Source: Argentina anserina
Lineage: Eukaryota; Streptophyta; Magnoliopsida; Rosales; Rosaceae
Reading direction: 5' to 3'
Length of the DNA: 64,000 nt
Assembly (NCBI RefSeq): GCF_933775445.1
Contig: NC_065874.1
Location: 29,830,501 to 29,894,500, forward strand
The notes under the pieces were generated by a model. The model ran no database searches. It was not told where the DNA came from and saw nothing but the letters and a program-made list of their open reading frames with translations. Below, piece after piece: positions 46,347 to 58,837 of the stretch. Each line of letters starts with the position of its first letter. Position 1 is the stretch's first letter. Position numbers and translations under genes: made by a program.

Positions 46347-48880
46347 TGTATCTGGCTGATACAGTGATACCTCGCATCAAATTCGTATCCATAAACTGAA
46401 CCAGTAGCTAGCCTAACCATAACCGCTGGAATTTTAGGTGAATTGCCTAAACGAATCCATTTACCAGTTTCACCAGTGCAAATTTAAGTCCAACTACCTC
46501 AACACCTCAAGTAGCTCCAGTTACAGTACGAACTAATTTTCTTAATCAATCTCGATCTGCCTTTTTTAATTTGTCGAAGCGTACTTGTTCTCTGTGCATG
46601 GCAACATGGCAAAGAACCAAATTAATTAAAATCCAAAATAGAAAGAATGTTGTGCGGCCCCAATTGTCAACACTCAACACTTCACCTCATCAACTCTCAA
46701 CCATACCGGTGGAAATGCTACACGGCCTACACCCACCCCAACTATTTCTTTCAACGTTAATAAATAAGACTGTTAGAAAAAGAAAAAAAAGAAGCTCTCA
46801 TCAATTTGAAACTCCTGAAGTAGCTATAAGCCTATGACATAACTTTTCATAGAATTCGAAAGATGGCTCGTTGTGTCTAATCAGTTAGTATTATTCCCTA
46901 GCTATATGCATGGTGTAAAACTGTAAAACCAATAATTTGTTGTCTTAGATTTGAAAAATTCATCATCATGTCCCGGTTATGTAAATAGTAAATACATAAT
47001 CAAGCTAGTCTAATCAAATATGTAGGAAAATTTTATAGAGCTTAAATACTTATGTAATTGATTTTGGAATTATTACTAAATCGTACTAGTAGGAACACAA
47101 AAGTCAGTTTATTCGAGATTTGGTTGAAAATATATATAACCGTAGCTTAACTAGCGCGCATGCATGCCCAAAAATGGGTGCAGCCAGGTGGTCCAAGCAT
47201 TTTTGGAAGCGTGGATTCCATACTACTCCATAGTAATTGTAGGATTCGGCCTGATTCAACCGTACCACGAGTGTGGCTAACCAGCACTGTCAGGGACATT
47301 AAATGGCGATTGTACCTTAAAAAAAAAAAGGGTTTTCACCACTAGGTATGTGAGTCTTTCTAATTAGGAAATGAGGATTAGTTGAAGGTTTTTGGGTTTA
47401 TGGTTAAAAATATTCATTTTTCGATCACATTTAATATCTCATCCATTTAATTTATAAGTCTATATTAGTAGATCATTGTTACAAAATTTTAACTAAATTA
47501 GTAATCGTTAAGGTATAAAACTAGATTAAATTAATGGACGTACTAAATCACTTAAATGTGAACTGCTCAAGTTATGAATTGGTAAATCACAATTATGATT
47601 GTCTTCACGATTCTCAATTTAGTTGAAAATTTGTATAAATGATTTACTCATAAATATCTGTAATTAAATTGAATGGTTAAGATGAAAATATAATATCAAA
47701 ATCATTGTGACCCATTTCTACAAAAATCAGATTATAAATCTAGATTTTCAAAGAAGCGATGCTGGGTTTCAAAGCTATATAATAATGCAAAGAGCAAGGC
47801 GGAAAAGCTAGGGTAGTTGGAGAAGCTAAGCTAAAAAGGTAAGACCTGGAAACCAAATCGAACAAGGTTTGTATTAGTTAAATTTAGTTTATGAAATTAC
47901 TTTGTTTCTAAAAAGCTAAGACTTCGCCGCTGGTCCCGCCATCAAGCTCCGCCGTCCGATTTGTCACTTGAAAATGTGTTTCTTCCTTGCTACTATAAGC
48001 TTAGGAAGTTTCATGTCGTAGCAGCACCGGTAGGTGTTTGTAAGGCCCACGTGGCATAGTAGGACAGATGGGACACACCTGCAATGATTTCTAGAGTTAT
48101 CGCAGCCATAATATGTTACTGCGGCCATAGTTATTTTGCGATCACATGTACAGAAAGACGATTTGCATTGTCAACTTTGACAATTTGGCCGCCTTAATGT
48201 TGCAGCAATCAGTGCTACCGTTTGTTTTTCTTATTTATTTGTAATTAATCTCACCAATTGTTGCTAAGATTTCATTCTTTTTCTTTTTCTTAGTTTCAGT
48301 ATAAATATGGCCTTAGGTTTCATTGTTAGAGGTCCTCGACCAAACACTCAACACGGCTACACTATTTTCTTATAAATACAATTCTACAATTCATAATACA
48401 CCAGTCTCCTTTCAATTTTCAAGTTTACTTTATCATTTTCTTTACCGGTATTTATCTTTTCTGCACTTTTCTGTATCGTTTTTTACTATATTGTTCTTTA
48501 CGTTCTTACTTTATATTTCCCTGTCTTTTCTTTTATATTGCTTACATTAAGTATTAAGAAAATCACAAAGAACCACAATCACCCTCACATTCACAACATT
48601 CACCCTACCACACAACACTAAGATCGCGGCTAGCTAGCCGATCCGTATTAAAGTCCTTGTATCAAGGCATTGAGAACCCTGCGGCCGAGAGTGATCCTTC
48701 CTCAGCCCACAGTCGTTTGATTACAAGTTAGATCCGCGCAAACAACAACTTTGAAACCTCGCTTGGCCCCTTGGCCGCGAGTTGGCATACCTTAGCACAC
48801 GTCACAAGCCAGAAGGACATGTGGAAGCCAAAGAGAACCCGGCCTATTGACACGCGGCCGAGACGATTTTTGAGCCAACA
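46347..48880. other. Intergenic stretch with a possible LTR-like piece near its end
   Basis: Mostly AT-rich, without genes. Between about 48040 and 48880 the DNA resembles the end of a plant LTR. A TATAAATATG box lies at 48300, and a long C/A-rich leader follows. The terminus reads TTTTTGAGCCAACA at 48868-48881, a common LTR ending before a primer site. No primer site or partner LTR follows, because the MurG-like scrap begins at once. Confidence 0.3.
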
Positions 48881-48888
48881 GTAGGTAG

Positions 48889-49041
48889 ATGTCATTTCCG
48901 GTGGGTATTGCGGCGGCGCTGAGAGGAGTGAAGTTTGTGATTCAAGAACATAATGTTGTTCCGGGGATAGCCAACTGGGTGCTGTCATTTTTGGCTAGGG
49001 TTGAAGGAGAAAGATTAGATGAATTAATTGGATGCCATTGA
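48889..49041 (+). pseudogene. MurG-like glycosyltransferase gene scrap (50 codons)
   Basis: The frame reads SFPVGIAAALRGVKFVIQEH NVVPGIANWVLSFLA before diverging to a stop. This matches the N-terminal glycine-rich/QE-N-x-PG-x-AN region of MurG, the GlcNAc transferase of peptidoglycan lipid II synthesis, which plants encode in the nucleus for plastids. The preceding Gly-Gly-Tyr is out of frame by one base (GTAGGTAGATG). Only this internal block is present, with no donor, UDP-binding or C-terminal region nearby. It is a captured or residual exon fragment. Confidence 0.7.
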
Positions 49042-50082
49042 AAGTTAAAACAGATATGTTCAAAGGCCAAAATGGGTCATAGAAATTGATCAAAATTTGA
49101 CTTTTAATATGAAGGGCTTAGATTCTGACACGTCATCCCTGACACGGGTAGTTAGACATACTGGTTCAACCCAGAATTCACCGTAATTGTAGTACGTATA
49201 CGTATGCTTCTACCTCCACTAGGGGAAACATACATTCACGGCATGTACATTATTATTCTCATAGTTGTGTCCCCGTTCTGGCTAGGTTCGAATTGTCAAG
49301 CATCACGTTAACTGATCTGATATTGCAGTCACGTTAACTTCAGATGCCGCTTTCTCGATCTATTAATGTTCTATTAATTGATTAAGCTGCTACCTCTACT
49401 AACCGGCATATATATAGCGAATTAAACTGATCTCGTGGAGATTTACATTTGATTTTGTATCGCTCAATGTCTCATCAAATGTATAGGTGTATATGTTTTC
49501 TTTCATATTACTAATTGATAACATTTGCAACAGTAAGTAAAGCCTAAAAAAACACGGTCTCATTTCTAAACTTGAAGAAGGATTATAACAAGGTCGTCAT
49601 TTGACAAAAATGATTCCAAAATCATGTCTTGTGATCTATGTTCGAATCATTAAGTATAACAGTGATTTATGTATGTATGTTTTTATTTAGATACTTGTCA
49701 AGCTAGCTAGCTATACCAATTTTTAAGTTAATTACAGTATCAACTGTGCTGGTGCTCTAAATTATTGAATCAAGATTCAAGAATCCTTTGTGTCTCGGAA
49801 TCTTATTTCTCCCCTTTTGTTTAAAACAAACCAACACCCATTATTTTCTTGATCGTGATATTTGAGCAAAACATAAGTTAGAATATAAGAGTACTGTGAC
49901 AACCGTGGTTTAGGTACACCCCGATTTCTTTCAACAAATGGAAGGAGGGTTGGCCAGCTGGACAAAACGGTCCAACTACCAGAGAGCCCAACACTTCTGG
50001 ACAGAAAGCACCAAACAACGAGTCCAGCTACTATGTGACCCCGGACCCTACACCCGGGCCCCACACCGTTTTCCCCTCCCTT
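49042..50082. other. Intergenic stretch upstream of the 50290 gene
   Basis: No coding sequence is recognised. The last 300 bp before the TATA box are less AT-rich, with C-rich patches, as in many plant promoters. Confidence 0.4.
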
Positions 50083-50088
50083 TATAAA
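50083..50088 (+). promoter_or_regulatory. TATA box of the 50290 gene
   Basis: TATAAA follows a pyrimidine-rich patch (TTCCCCTCCC), about 200 bp upstream of the ATG. Confidence 0.6.
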
Positions 50089-50289
50089 CCTAGCGTGGCT
50101 CTTTTCAGACCCCAATTTCAGCCAGTAGCACTGAGATAATAATTAGTTCGTGATATTCATCCTCACCATTTCTAGATTACTGCTCATTCATATCTATCTC
50201 TTCTCAAAACCCACCTGAAGTATCTTCTGTAGGATCTGTTTTAGGTTCCAAAAGAAGCAGAGTAGAATACTGCGGTTAGGGCTTTAACT

Positions 50290-52488
50290 ATGATGGATGT
50301 AGATAACTTCCAACGCGGGAGAGAGTTACTGTTCGATCATCATCATTTTCTTGACGAGCGGGAGACTCCATCGTCGGAAATGAAGGTTTACGGTGGCTCC
50401 GATTACAAGCAAGGCTGGAGATTTCCTGAAGGTGAGGGAAATGGGTTTGTTGAGTCGAGGACTATTGAAGCTGGGCTTGTTTCGTCGTCTGAGACGACTG
50501 AGGAAGACGACGATTACATTGCTGAGTTGACTCGTCAAATGACTCAGTATATGCTGCAAGACGATGACAAACACGCTCTCAAAACCAGTATTACTAGCTC
50601 CGAGAAAAATGGAGAGGTAACATCTGAGGTAATATTGATATATATGTTCCAGAGTTGAATATGAATGTTAAAATCTTGGATCGTATTGACGGTGTTGTTA
50701 CTGTGTGGCAGTCGTGGGGTCGTGTCGGTTGGCCAAGTGACTCTGCGACGATATGGTCACCGTTGGGATCGAGCAGCGGAAGTCCAGAAGGTCCATCTCA
50801 GGAGCCATCGCCGCCGGTGACGCCAGGCAATAAAGACCAAGCTTCGGAGCATAAAAGTCCTCCGTCGTACGCCGCCGTATTGTGCAAGTTGGACAAGTTA
50901 GAAACGAACAAACAAGGAAACCCAAGTGGAACTACCCAAGTAGCTGAAGCTGAAAATCCAAAGCAAGGTGTAGCTTTTGATCAAAGCCAAGACTCTAAGG
51001 TAGGACTAAGTTACCATAACCATCAAAATTTGTTAACTATTCACATACCAAACATTCTACTTACCAAGTTTGGTGTTGTCTTTGTAGATTAAGTTTAAGC
51101 TAAAGCAAGGGAAAAGTTCCAAGAAGCGAAACTCAACAAAGAATGGTACACAACCGAAGCATATCACTCATCAGGAATTTGAGTCCTACAACCAAAAGGA
51201 AGTAGGGTCTTGTGTTAATGGTGGATTAAGGCCTCCTCTACCTATGGCCAATTTTCCGTGGCTGAACAACCAGCAAGGCCCCTCGGATATGAGGGCTGCC
51301 TTCCATAGCCTGTCGGGCTCCGGCTCGAGAGTCGGCACGCCGTCGTGCGGAACTGGTGTCTTCTTGCCCTGTGTTATTGGTAATACATCCCAGTCATCCA
51401 AGAATAAAAGAGGTACGTATTGATTGAAAGCCTCGAATCTTGTTTTGGATCGAATTACAGATTTTAGTGGATTTTTGCCGAATGTAAAATTATTGGAGTG
51501 GTTGGGGTTTGAAGTGAAATATTTTGGTTATATTTGGATTGGTTGCTTGTGTGATGTGTATTGCATCTTTTAGCGTTTGACTATGGATCTAGATTAGGTT
51601 CCATATTCTTGAGATTCCTTTTGATCCTGAATCAAAAGTTTGATATATCTAGGTACTGGCCAATCTTGTTGCTAGCATATGACTCGTGTGAAATGGAATC
51701 TTCCCTAACCTCTTGGTTATTTGAAGTAAAATCATTATAGAAGAATTTATGTTAGGACGTACTCTCGATAACTTAGCGATACTGTTTGTTTAGAAGAATG
51801 GTCTACTCACACAATTAAAACTCTGTATTATACCATCATATATGAGATTCATATGTCAGTTTGATTAAATGAAACACTACTATTACATATATTATCTCAG
51901 ATGTGCTAATTGTAAACTTCGTTTACACCACATCGCGTGCCGTGAATGATATGTTTTGCTAGTATAACTTTTTGAATTGAAGTCATAGTACTAGGTGAAT
52001 GAAAGTCGGCGTTTTCATGCTAGTGTAATCCTAGCTAGTCCGATAATGTGGTCCGTAATTTACCTCTTTTGTACGTAGAAAAGATCAATTCTTGAATCTC
52101 CTAAACGCTGGCTCTCTCTGATTGGTTAATTTGCAGGATGTTCCCCTGTTCTAATACCCGCGAAGGTAGTCCAAGCCCTGAAGGTTCATTTCGACCGAGT
52201 GGGCGAGCTACCTCGACAAAACCCTACTGCCTTCCCCATACAAAACGGTACAAATTACCTTGTAGCTAGCTAGATCTAACAAATCTGTACGTCATGCCAA
52301 ACTCTTCCCCAAGATCTGACTTCTCTCGTAACTCTTGCTCTGTTCGTTTGTGTTTGATCAACTCAGATTCCTCAAAGGGTGGAAGGAGGACAAGCACGTT
52401 GGCAAATAGAAAGCGCCACCCGAGAGGCACGGCACCGCCGGACATGAACAATAATGAGATAACTCTACCTCAAGAATGGACGTATTGA
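50290..52488 (+). CDS. Conserved plant protein of unknown function, 5 exons, 390 aa
   Basis: Exons 50290-50616, 50712-50999, 51088-51412, 52137-52247 and 52367-52488 join in frame to 390 codons plus TGA, all with GT/AG sites. Conserved-looking blocks are DDDYIAELTRQMTQYMLQDD near residue 80, then RVGWPSDSATIWSPLGSSSG SPEGPSQEPSPPVTP and SPPSYAAVLCKLDKLE. Later come FPWLNNQQGP, CSPVLIPAKVVQALKVHFDR VGE and the C-terminal ITLPQEWTY. The family occurs in flowering plants as a Ser/Pro/Gln-rich, probably disordered, possibly nuclear protein (KKRNSTK and RKRHPRG basic patches) without an assigned domain. I recall similar Arabidopsis proteins of unknown function but cannot name the orthologue safely. 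No lesion is seen. Confidence 0.87.
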
Positions 52489-54899
52489 CTTTGCCAAAGC
52501 TAAGGCAAATGCCTATGCTTATTATTTCCTCACCACCTAAGTGTTGCTAATCTCTCATTTTCACTTATGGTGGTGTCACTGTGATGCTTTGGTTTTTTCT
52601 TAGCAAATAAGGAAAGGGGGATTAAGATGGAATAAAGAGGAAGATGATGACATACAGATTGAAGTCGATCAATTAGATATGTTGGGGAATCCATTAGATT
52701 ATACATTAGGACAAACAGATCGAGATTGACAAGAATATTATCTTGTATAATTTCTCTCTTTTATGATCTTTCCAGAAAAATAAACAAACAATAAGTTTGA
52801 ATTTGTCAGCTGCAGAGGCCGGGCTGGGCTTGAATAGCTTAAGCAAATACTGTAAATAGATGTCTGCTCATCAGGTGCTAGTGACTGACATTTCTACTGT
52901 AAGCATTTGGTGAAGTAATAATATTGCTTGTAGTTGGTTTTCCACATGAATACAATCAAGAAATTTATATCGTCAGGAAGTTTAATTCACTAGACTTTTG
53001 GAGAAGTAATATTGCTTCTATCTGGCAGTGGTTTGTAGTTTTTGGTTTACATACTTGTACGTAGAACTAATCATCTCAGATTTTTATTAAATGAAGAAGA
53101 TAGACGTCATTTTATAATAACAGGAATAGTATATAAGTTTATACGTAATACAATACTTTTCATATTCTCTTTAATTTGAAGTCGAATATGATAAAAATTG
53201 AACGTGCTAATCGGAGCTGTAATTATCTTAAACAATTCATTCATGGCAAAGGGGAGCTTTCCTGAATTATGATCTATCTTTTGGTACTTGTTGATCATCG
53301 TTTCGATTGTGATGGTACTTGTCGATCATCACGGAATCTAATAAGATAGTTCTTTTTATTCATTTGTTGCCACGTTACTGCATGCAGATAGAGATGAATG
53401 ATTGAATGGGCCGGGGTTTCATCATCTCATGTCTAATACCATTTGGCAAGTTGTAACATAACTTGCTGATGCGCACGATGGGAAAGGTCTTGGTATTTAA
53501 GCAGGCAAACAAAATTGTATGCAAAATGCGCAGGCATGACTGTAACGACAGAAAATTTATAATAGTAAGTTTGATCTTTTCGTTATGATAGAGGATAATC
53601 GTCTCCATGATATAGATTTTTTTTTTCAATTAAATCATCATAAACACAAATGTTAGTTTGAATGTTTGATATTGAAAACTCTCAATCTCCTATTTACAAA
53701 ACCTAATTTCGCTGCACCAGTGATTATTGAGTGAACGGAACCATCTTCATTTAATTAATTTTGTAAGTCATGCATTTGGGAAGAAGTGTAGGACTATGTA
53801 ATATCTCCATAGAACTAGGATATCTAGGCAAACTGATAACATTGCTATCCTGCACTTGACTCAAGGTTCAAGACGATAAACCATAGAGAAAAGTAGAGCA
53901 ATTTTCTGTGTATTCCTATAATGATCAAAAGGTACAAAAAGAAAAGACAATACAGCTATTTATAGTTTGGGAAAAGTCAAACTATTATTACAAAAAGATA
54001 AGGAAAGCACAGAAATAAGGAAAGCCACCACTGTATAAGTGACAGCTGTACACCACCATCTGAGTTAACAGTCTTCATGGTCAATAGTCAACACATACTA
54101 CATCGATTGAGTCATTGTCTCATTGCCATACCAATGGAATCCAGTTTTGTGAGTATTGATGATACTGTACGTAAACAGAACATATCAAAGCATATGCAGT
54201 AGTGTTGACATATCAAAGCATTGAGTAGTCATCCTAAATGTTGAATTGTTGATAGTACTGTAAATGGAACATCACATGTAGTTTACTCTAAACTAAACAA
54301 ACGCAACAAATTCTGATCATTCACATACAAAAACAACTGAATTAATTATAGTATCATCAGGTAACCCAGTCCAATCAGCTAACCGATTATACACTGAGCC
54401 TGAAACTCCTTCCTCAATCTTAGGATAGCTTGGCAAAACCACCTCCTCCTTCCCTTCCTACACGACAGATCTACAGTCAATATTCGCACGCACACCAGTG
54501 CTGTAAACCGACCTCATTTCAAACCATGGAACCTTTACCTTCAAAGTTCAAACCAAAGATAAAAGACAGCAAGGCCTAATGGAAAGGTACAAGCCCAACT
54601 TTCAATTATGACAAAGGGCCATCCACAATCGTCTCAAAAATCCATGCCATGCAGCCAGTATCTATCTCATCGTCCCACACTCCCACCACCCTGTCGGAAC
54701 GCCAGCTGCACTGCCATGGTCATCAGTATGAATCTAAAACATGCCGGTGAAACACTCATCATGTTTTATGCTTGGGGATGGTATATCCCGACTTGATTAA
54801 TTAATTAAGCACCATATATGTATTATGATGAGCTATACCTATGTATTTTGACAATGCCCCATTCCCCCCTCCGGTGAAATGAGATCAAATTAAAGAAGA
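52489..54899. other. Intergenic stretch after the 50290 gene
   Basis: The first 250-400 bp are probably 3' UTR. Beyond that no gene, terminal repeat pair or RNA was recognised on either strand. Confidence 0.4.
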
Positions 54900-55133
54900 C
54901 TACACTCATACCCCGTGTGATGCACGTGTTAATTTATCTCACAGTTTATTGTGTAAAGTTGACAAAAGTAAACTTTATTTGTGGTTATATGTTTTATTTT
55001 GTTTTTTGAAAGCTTATTCGTTTTGATTTTTTTTAAATAATCATTTTGTGTAATTGTGTTTAATAAAAAGGGTATTATGGGCAAAATATAATTTGGTGAT
55101 TTTTTAAGCATGTTGGTTTTATAGTAGTAGAGA
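54900..55133 (-). mobile_element. Short non-autonomous Helitron-like element
   Basis: On the minus strand it begins TCTCTACTACTATAAAACC, the usual 5' end of plant ATREP-type Helitrons. It ends after a GC-rich hairpin (CACGTG...CACACGGGG) with ...GTAG followed by T. The terminal tetranucleotide is not the ideal CTAG, so the 3' limit is tentative. Confidence 0.6.
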
Positions 55134-55401
55134 TAAAATGAAATAATTAAGAAGATCAAAGTGTACTCATTTTTCCAATTGAACATAGTAGTTTCAGGTT
55201 TTCAATTGCTTCATTTTCTCTTTGAATAAAGGTGACTATCTCCTCGATCAGAAACCAAAACGATGGCTACACATCGGTATTAATTAAAGAAACAGACCTT
55301 ATGGAACTGCCTACCTGGTCTTTCCTTTTTTCCCCCTTTATATTAATAAGCTTACATAAATAAACGCCATTCAAAAATCAAATATTTACCCCTCTCTTAA
55401 T

Positions 55402-55991
55402 CAATTGTCTATATAGGGGTTATCGACATCGTATCGATTTTGTAAAATAAGGATATAACAGGGATATATCGGACTATATCAAATTTATCGTATTTGCTAT
55501 TTTTAATTAAATATATTATATTTATGAGTTTTACTACAACCAAGTACCAAATAAAAATACACAAATGGTTTCAAATAATAAAAACAAGTATCTAAATAAG
55601 GATTGTTGGATTTGAGGCAGATATGCAATGGTTTTACTACATATGAAGTTAGAGGTTTCGCCTGATGATGCTTTCGACTTCCTTGATTAAGATATCGGCG
55701 TTCGAAATTACTTTGAATATGAATATTTTTTCACTAATTTAAAGTGCATCGCGTCTCAATTTTAGATTTTGTCATTTTTTCTTTTCTCGTAAAAGTAAAA
55801 TGATGACATTTTTATTTGAAATAAAATAAAAAATGTTAGATATATCGGGTCAAAATCAAATTGACCGCATATATCAGATTTTGACCATAAAATTATCGGT
55901 TAACGATAACTTGAAAGGATATCTAGGATATCGTATCATTTTCTTAATATTGGTGATATATCGAGAATAAATCAGGATATTTAGAACAAAG
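55402..55991 (+). mobile_element. hAT-like element of the ATATATCGG-rich family, second copy (590 bp)
   Basis: A perfect 8-bp target duplication CTCTTAAT flanks it (55394-55401 and 55992-55999). The left end reads CAATTGTCTATATAG, followed by GGTTATCGACATCGTATCG and AAAATAAGGATATAAC, shared with the element at 20306. The right end reads GGATATTTAGAACAAAG. The internal tandem duplication seen in the other copy is missing. Confidence 0.87.
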
Positions 55992-56114
55992 CTCTTAATA
56001 TAAGTTCATAGCAAATGAATTAAATTTAAAAAGGGTAGAACAGTTTCAGTTTCTTTCCAAAACTGATTTTGTAGTTCTTCTCTCACGTTTTCAAGATTGG
56101 GCAAAAGACGAATT

Positions 56115-56470
56115 CACTACACCACAATAGTTGACATTTTCATGTTGTCAAAGTAATTGACAATATTCAGCACATGTTGTAGATACCAAAGTAGTTAAAA
56201 GTCCAAGTAATTTTAACAACGTGTTTTGCACGTTTTTAAAAGGATAGCATGCACGTTGTGTTGTTGTAATCTTGTAACAACACAATTAGCATGTTGTAGT
56301 AAATTTTCAACAGCATGCAAAATTTATGTTGTATTTTTTAACAACACTCAATGCATGTTGTTATAACTTTTCAACAATATGCAAAGTGTGCGTTGTACTT
56401 TTTATCAACACACTTCGCACATTGTTAAAAAAATTTGACAACATGCATGACATGTTATTTTGTAGAATGT
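56115..56470 (+). mobile_element. CACTA-like terminus with CAACATGCA repeats
   Basis: CACTACACCACAATAGTTGAC at 56115 is a typical CACTA start. It is followed by about 350 bp of repeated GCATGTTGT / ACAACATGCA words in both orientations, resembling a subterminal repeat zone. No matching right end (GTAGTG) was found before the next element, so it is a truncated end or a miscall. Confidence 0.5.
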
Positions 56471-57041
56471 GTTATACCAATTCAATAAATACACAATTTA
56501 CACCCAATTTACTGGTCTCATATTTCCTGTAACTCTATAAACATTCACAATGATTTAACCACAATTGCATCACAATATTATGCTCAGTTTAACCATAAGA
56601 AATACATAAATGCCTTAAATTTTTTTTTGATACATCATCCTTTCCATTTCCACTAAAATGAGAGACATCAACACTATTAGTCCGTTAAATTATATAACTA
56701 TACAACGCCCTAAAGAAGACTTGATCACCCACACAAGCATGTTTCCTGCATTATAAAAAGAAGACAATAATAAGAAACATTGAGTATGATAACCACATTT
56801 GCATAATGTTCTATAAGAAGTTTATAAAGCTAGTGCAAATGATATTATCTTATAATCCAACAAACAGAAGTAGATCTTAAATCAGCATTTCCAAAGAACC
56901 TATCCTAAGAGATGCATTTTTGCTAGAAAAGTAACACATTTAAGTCGCCAATTGCAAGACCATAAATCACTTATCCATGGACAACTAAGTAACTTTTCCT
57001 TTCCATGCTCAACTCCATTTTCATTTGCACTCTCTAAGCCT

Positions 57042-57875
57042 AGGGCCGGCCCTGACATTTTCGGAGCTATAGACGAAACAAAAAGATTGGGCTCCCTATC
57101 TTTTAATGTAGTCACAATTTTTTTTCTAAGAATGTATAATAGTTTGCGAATTGAAATTTACAGACAAGACTTACCCACAAGTTGAATTCAATTGGTTTTT
57201 TTTAACAAAAAAGAAAAAAACTACAAAGGAGCTCCCTAACACGACCGTTAGGGGATACATCAAGCTGAATATATAGTTGAATTGAAATTGTTCTCTCTCT
57301 AATTCCCAATTCCCGAATATGCTGGAAACTAAAAAAGAAAAAAAAATTGATCTTTTATGGTGGAGCAAATAACTAACAATTACAATAACATAAAAATAAT
57401 TATAGATATCGCCGACGAAATAATAAGATCAAAAGTATGACAGTATTGAACTGATCAGAAATAACTAAAACTTGCAAAGTCGTAACTGCAAAGGAAAATT
57501 TAGAAAACCTAAATCTCTCTACTTCACATTGACCTTATATATACTAGAAACTGCTCACCCCTTATAGGTGTGGGAAAGTGTGTAGTTATCTACATGAAAA
57601 TGTTGGTGGTTAAAATTGGTGAAGAAATAATATTATTCAAATAATCTATTTAAGTTTTGACCGTAACACCCCTAATAGTATGTTTGTCAATAGAAGGAAT
57701 ACGATGGCGTATTCGGAAGTTCACAATTTAGTGAAACTTTTGGGTGTTTGTTTTATAGTCGTAGAGATAAATAATAATATTTTTAACTAAAATATATACA
57801 TGAATTTTTTTGGGGCCTACTGAATTAGGGGCTCTAGGTAGCCGTCTGCTAGGCCTAGCCCCAGGGCCGGCCCTG
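57042..57875 (+). mobile_element. hAT-like element with AGGGCCGGCCCTG ends (834 bp)
   Basis: The self-palindromic word AGGGCCGGCCCTG occurs at 57042-57054 and 57863-57875, preceded inside the right end by GGCCTAGCCCC. These ends recur in plant hAT-type elements. Flanks are only loosely similar (TCTAAGCC versus TCCGAGCT), so the duplication has decayed or the limits are slightly off. A Helitron is nested inside. Confidence 0.62.
57544..57767 (-). mobile_element. Helitron-like element nested in the hAT-like element (224 bp)
   Basis: On the minus strand it starts TCTCTACGACTATAAAAC after a T-flanked site. It ends with a hairpin (CCACACCTATAAGGGGTGAG) and then CTAG followed by T, all hallmarks of plant non-autonomous Helitrons. 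Confidence 0.7.
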
Positions 57876-57928
57876 TCCGAGCTAGCTGAGTCTAGTTGGA
57901 GAAACTTCTCACTTCCCTAGATCATTAA

Positions 57929-58369
57929 GGGCACATTTACTAATCCGTAATAGAATTGGTAAGGAATATGAGAGAGAAAGATTGGGGGGAGAGGAGGAAT
58001 GGGAGAGAGGAGTCATTCATTTGCATGTGTTTACTTGTAAATATGATTTAATACTAGGATTTATTCCATTTTATGTGTTTACTAATATGTAGGAAATGAA
58101 ATCTAGAATGAGAATCATGTGTATTTGTAGGGGTATTTATGGATTATGCATAAATGATGAGGATAATTTTGGAATAAAAAATTGATTCTCTCATAATCAA
58201 AAATTAATACTTAGTCCTCATGTCGGAATGAAAATGAGGGAGTCATTCATGAAATTATTGTGGGACTCACACGGAATCATTTCCTAATAAGTTAGTAAAC
58301 ATGCATTTTATGGGAGAATGTGAGTCACTCCTATGGAGTCATTCTCTTTCCTGGTTAGTAAACATGGTC
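57929..58369 (+). mobile_element. Tourist-like (PIF/Harbinger) MITE (441 bp)
   Basis: The ends are GGGCACATTTACTAA and TTAGTAAACATGGTC (imperfect inverted repeats), flanked by TAA on both sides (57926-57928 and 58370-58372). Length and 3-bp duplication fit Tourist MITEs. Repeated GAGTCATTC words lie inside. Confidence 0.75.
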
Positions 58370-58464
58370 TAACATAAAGTAAAAAGGAAGAAAGATTAAT
58401 ATATCAGTTATGGTAATAGGATTATTACAAAAGTGTCTCCATTTATGTAACTTGAGTATTACAT

Positions 58465-58837
58465 GAGAAATTTTTTAGTGCTACCGTAACACTACGTGAC
58501 AATGTCTAATGGTCTATCATTTTAATCACAATTTGACATGCAAGATTTAATTATAAAAATTATATTTAAGCTATTTTGTCAAACACTATTTGGGTTTTTT
58601 TTTAAAAAACTCTACACTCTAATACCCTAAAACCCTACATCTTACACCCTAAATCCTAAACTCTAAACCCGAAATTCTAGTTCAAAATCATCAATACCCA
58701 TAAAGGTCATTTCACAAATAATAAAAATATGTTAAATCATAATTTTGATGTAATAAATCCACGCGTCGGAATATAACAGGTAAAGATGACCACTAGACAT
58801 TATCACGTGGTATTACGGTAACATATAAAAATTTCTC
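58465..58837 (+). mobile_element. MULE-like MITE with ~50-bp inverted repeats (373 bp)
   Basis: The left end (GAGAAATTTTTTAGTGCTAC, then CGTAACACTACGTGACAATG) pairs for about 50 bp with the inverted right end (TAGACATTATCACGTGGTAT ... AAATTTCTC). The flanking 9-mers are GTATTACAT (58456-58464) and GTATTATAT (58838-58846), 8 of 9 matching, as for Mutator-like elements. Confidence 0.82.
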
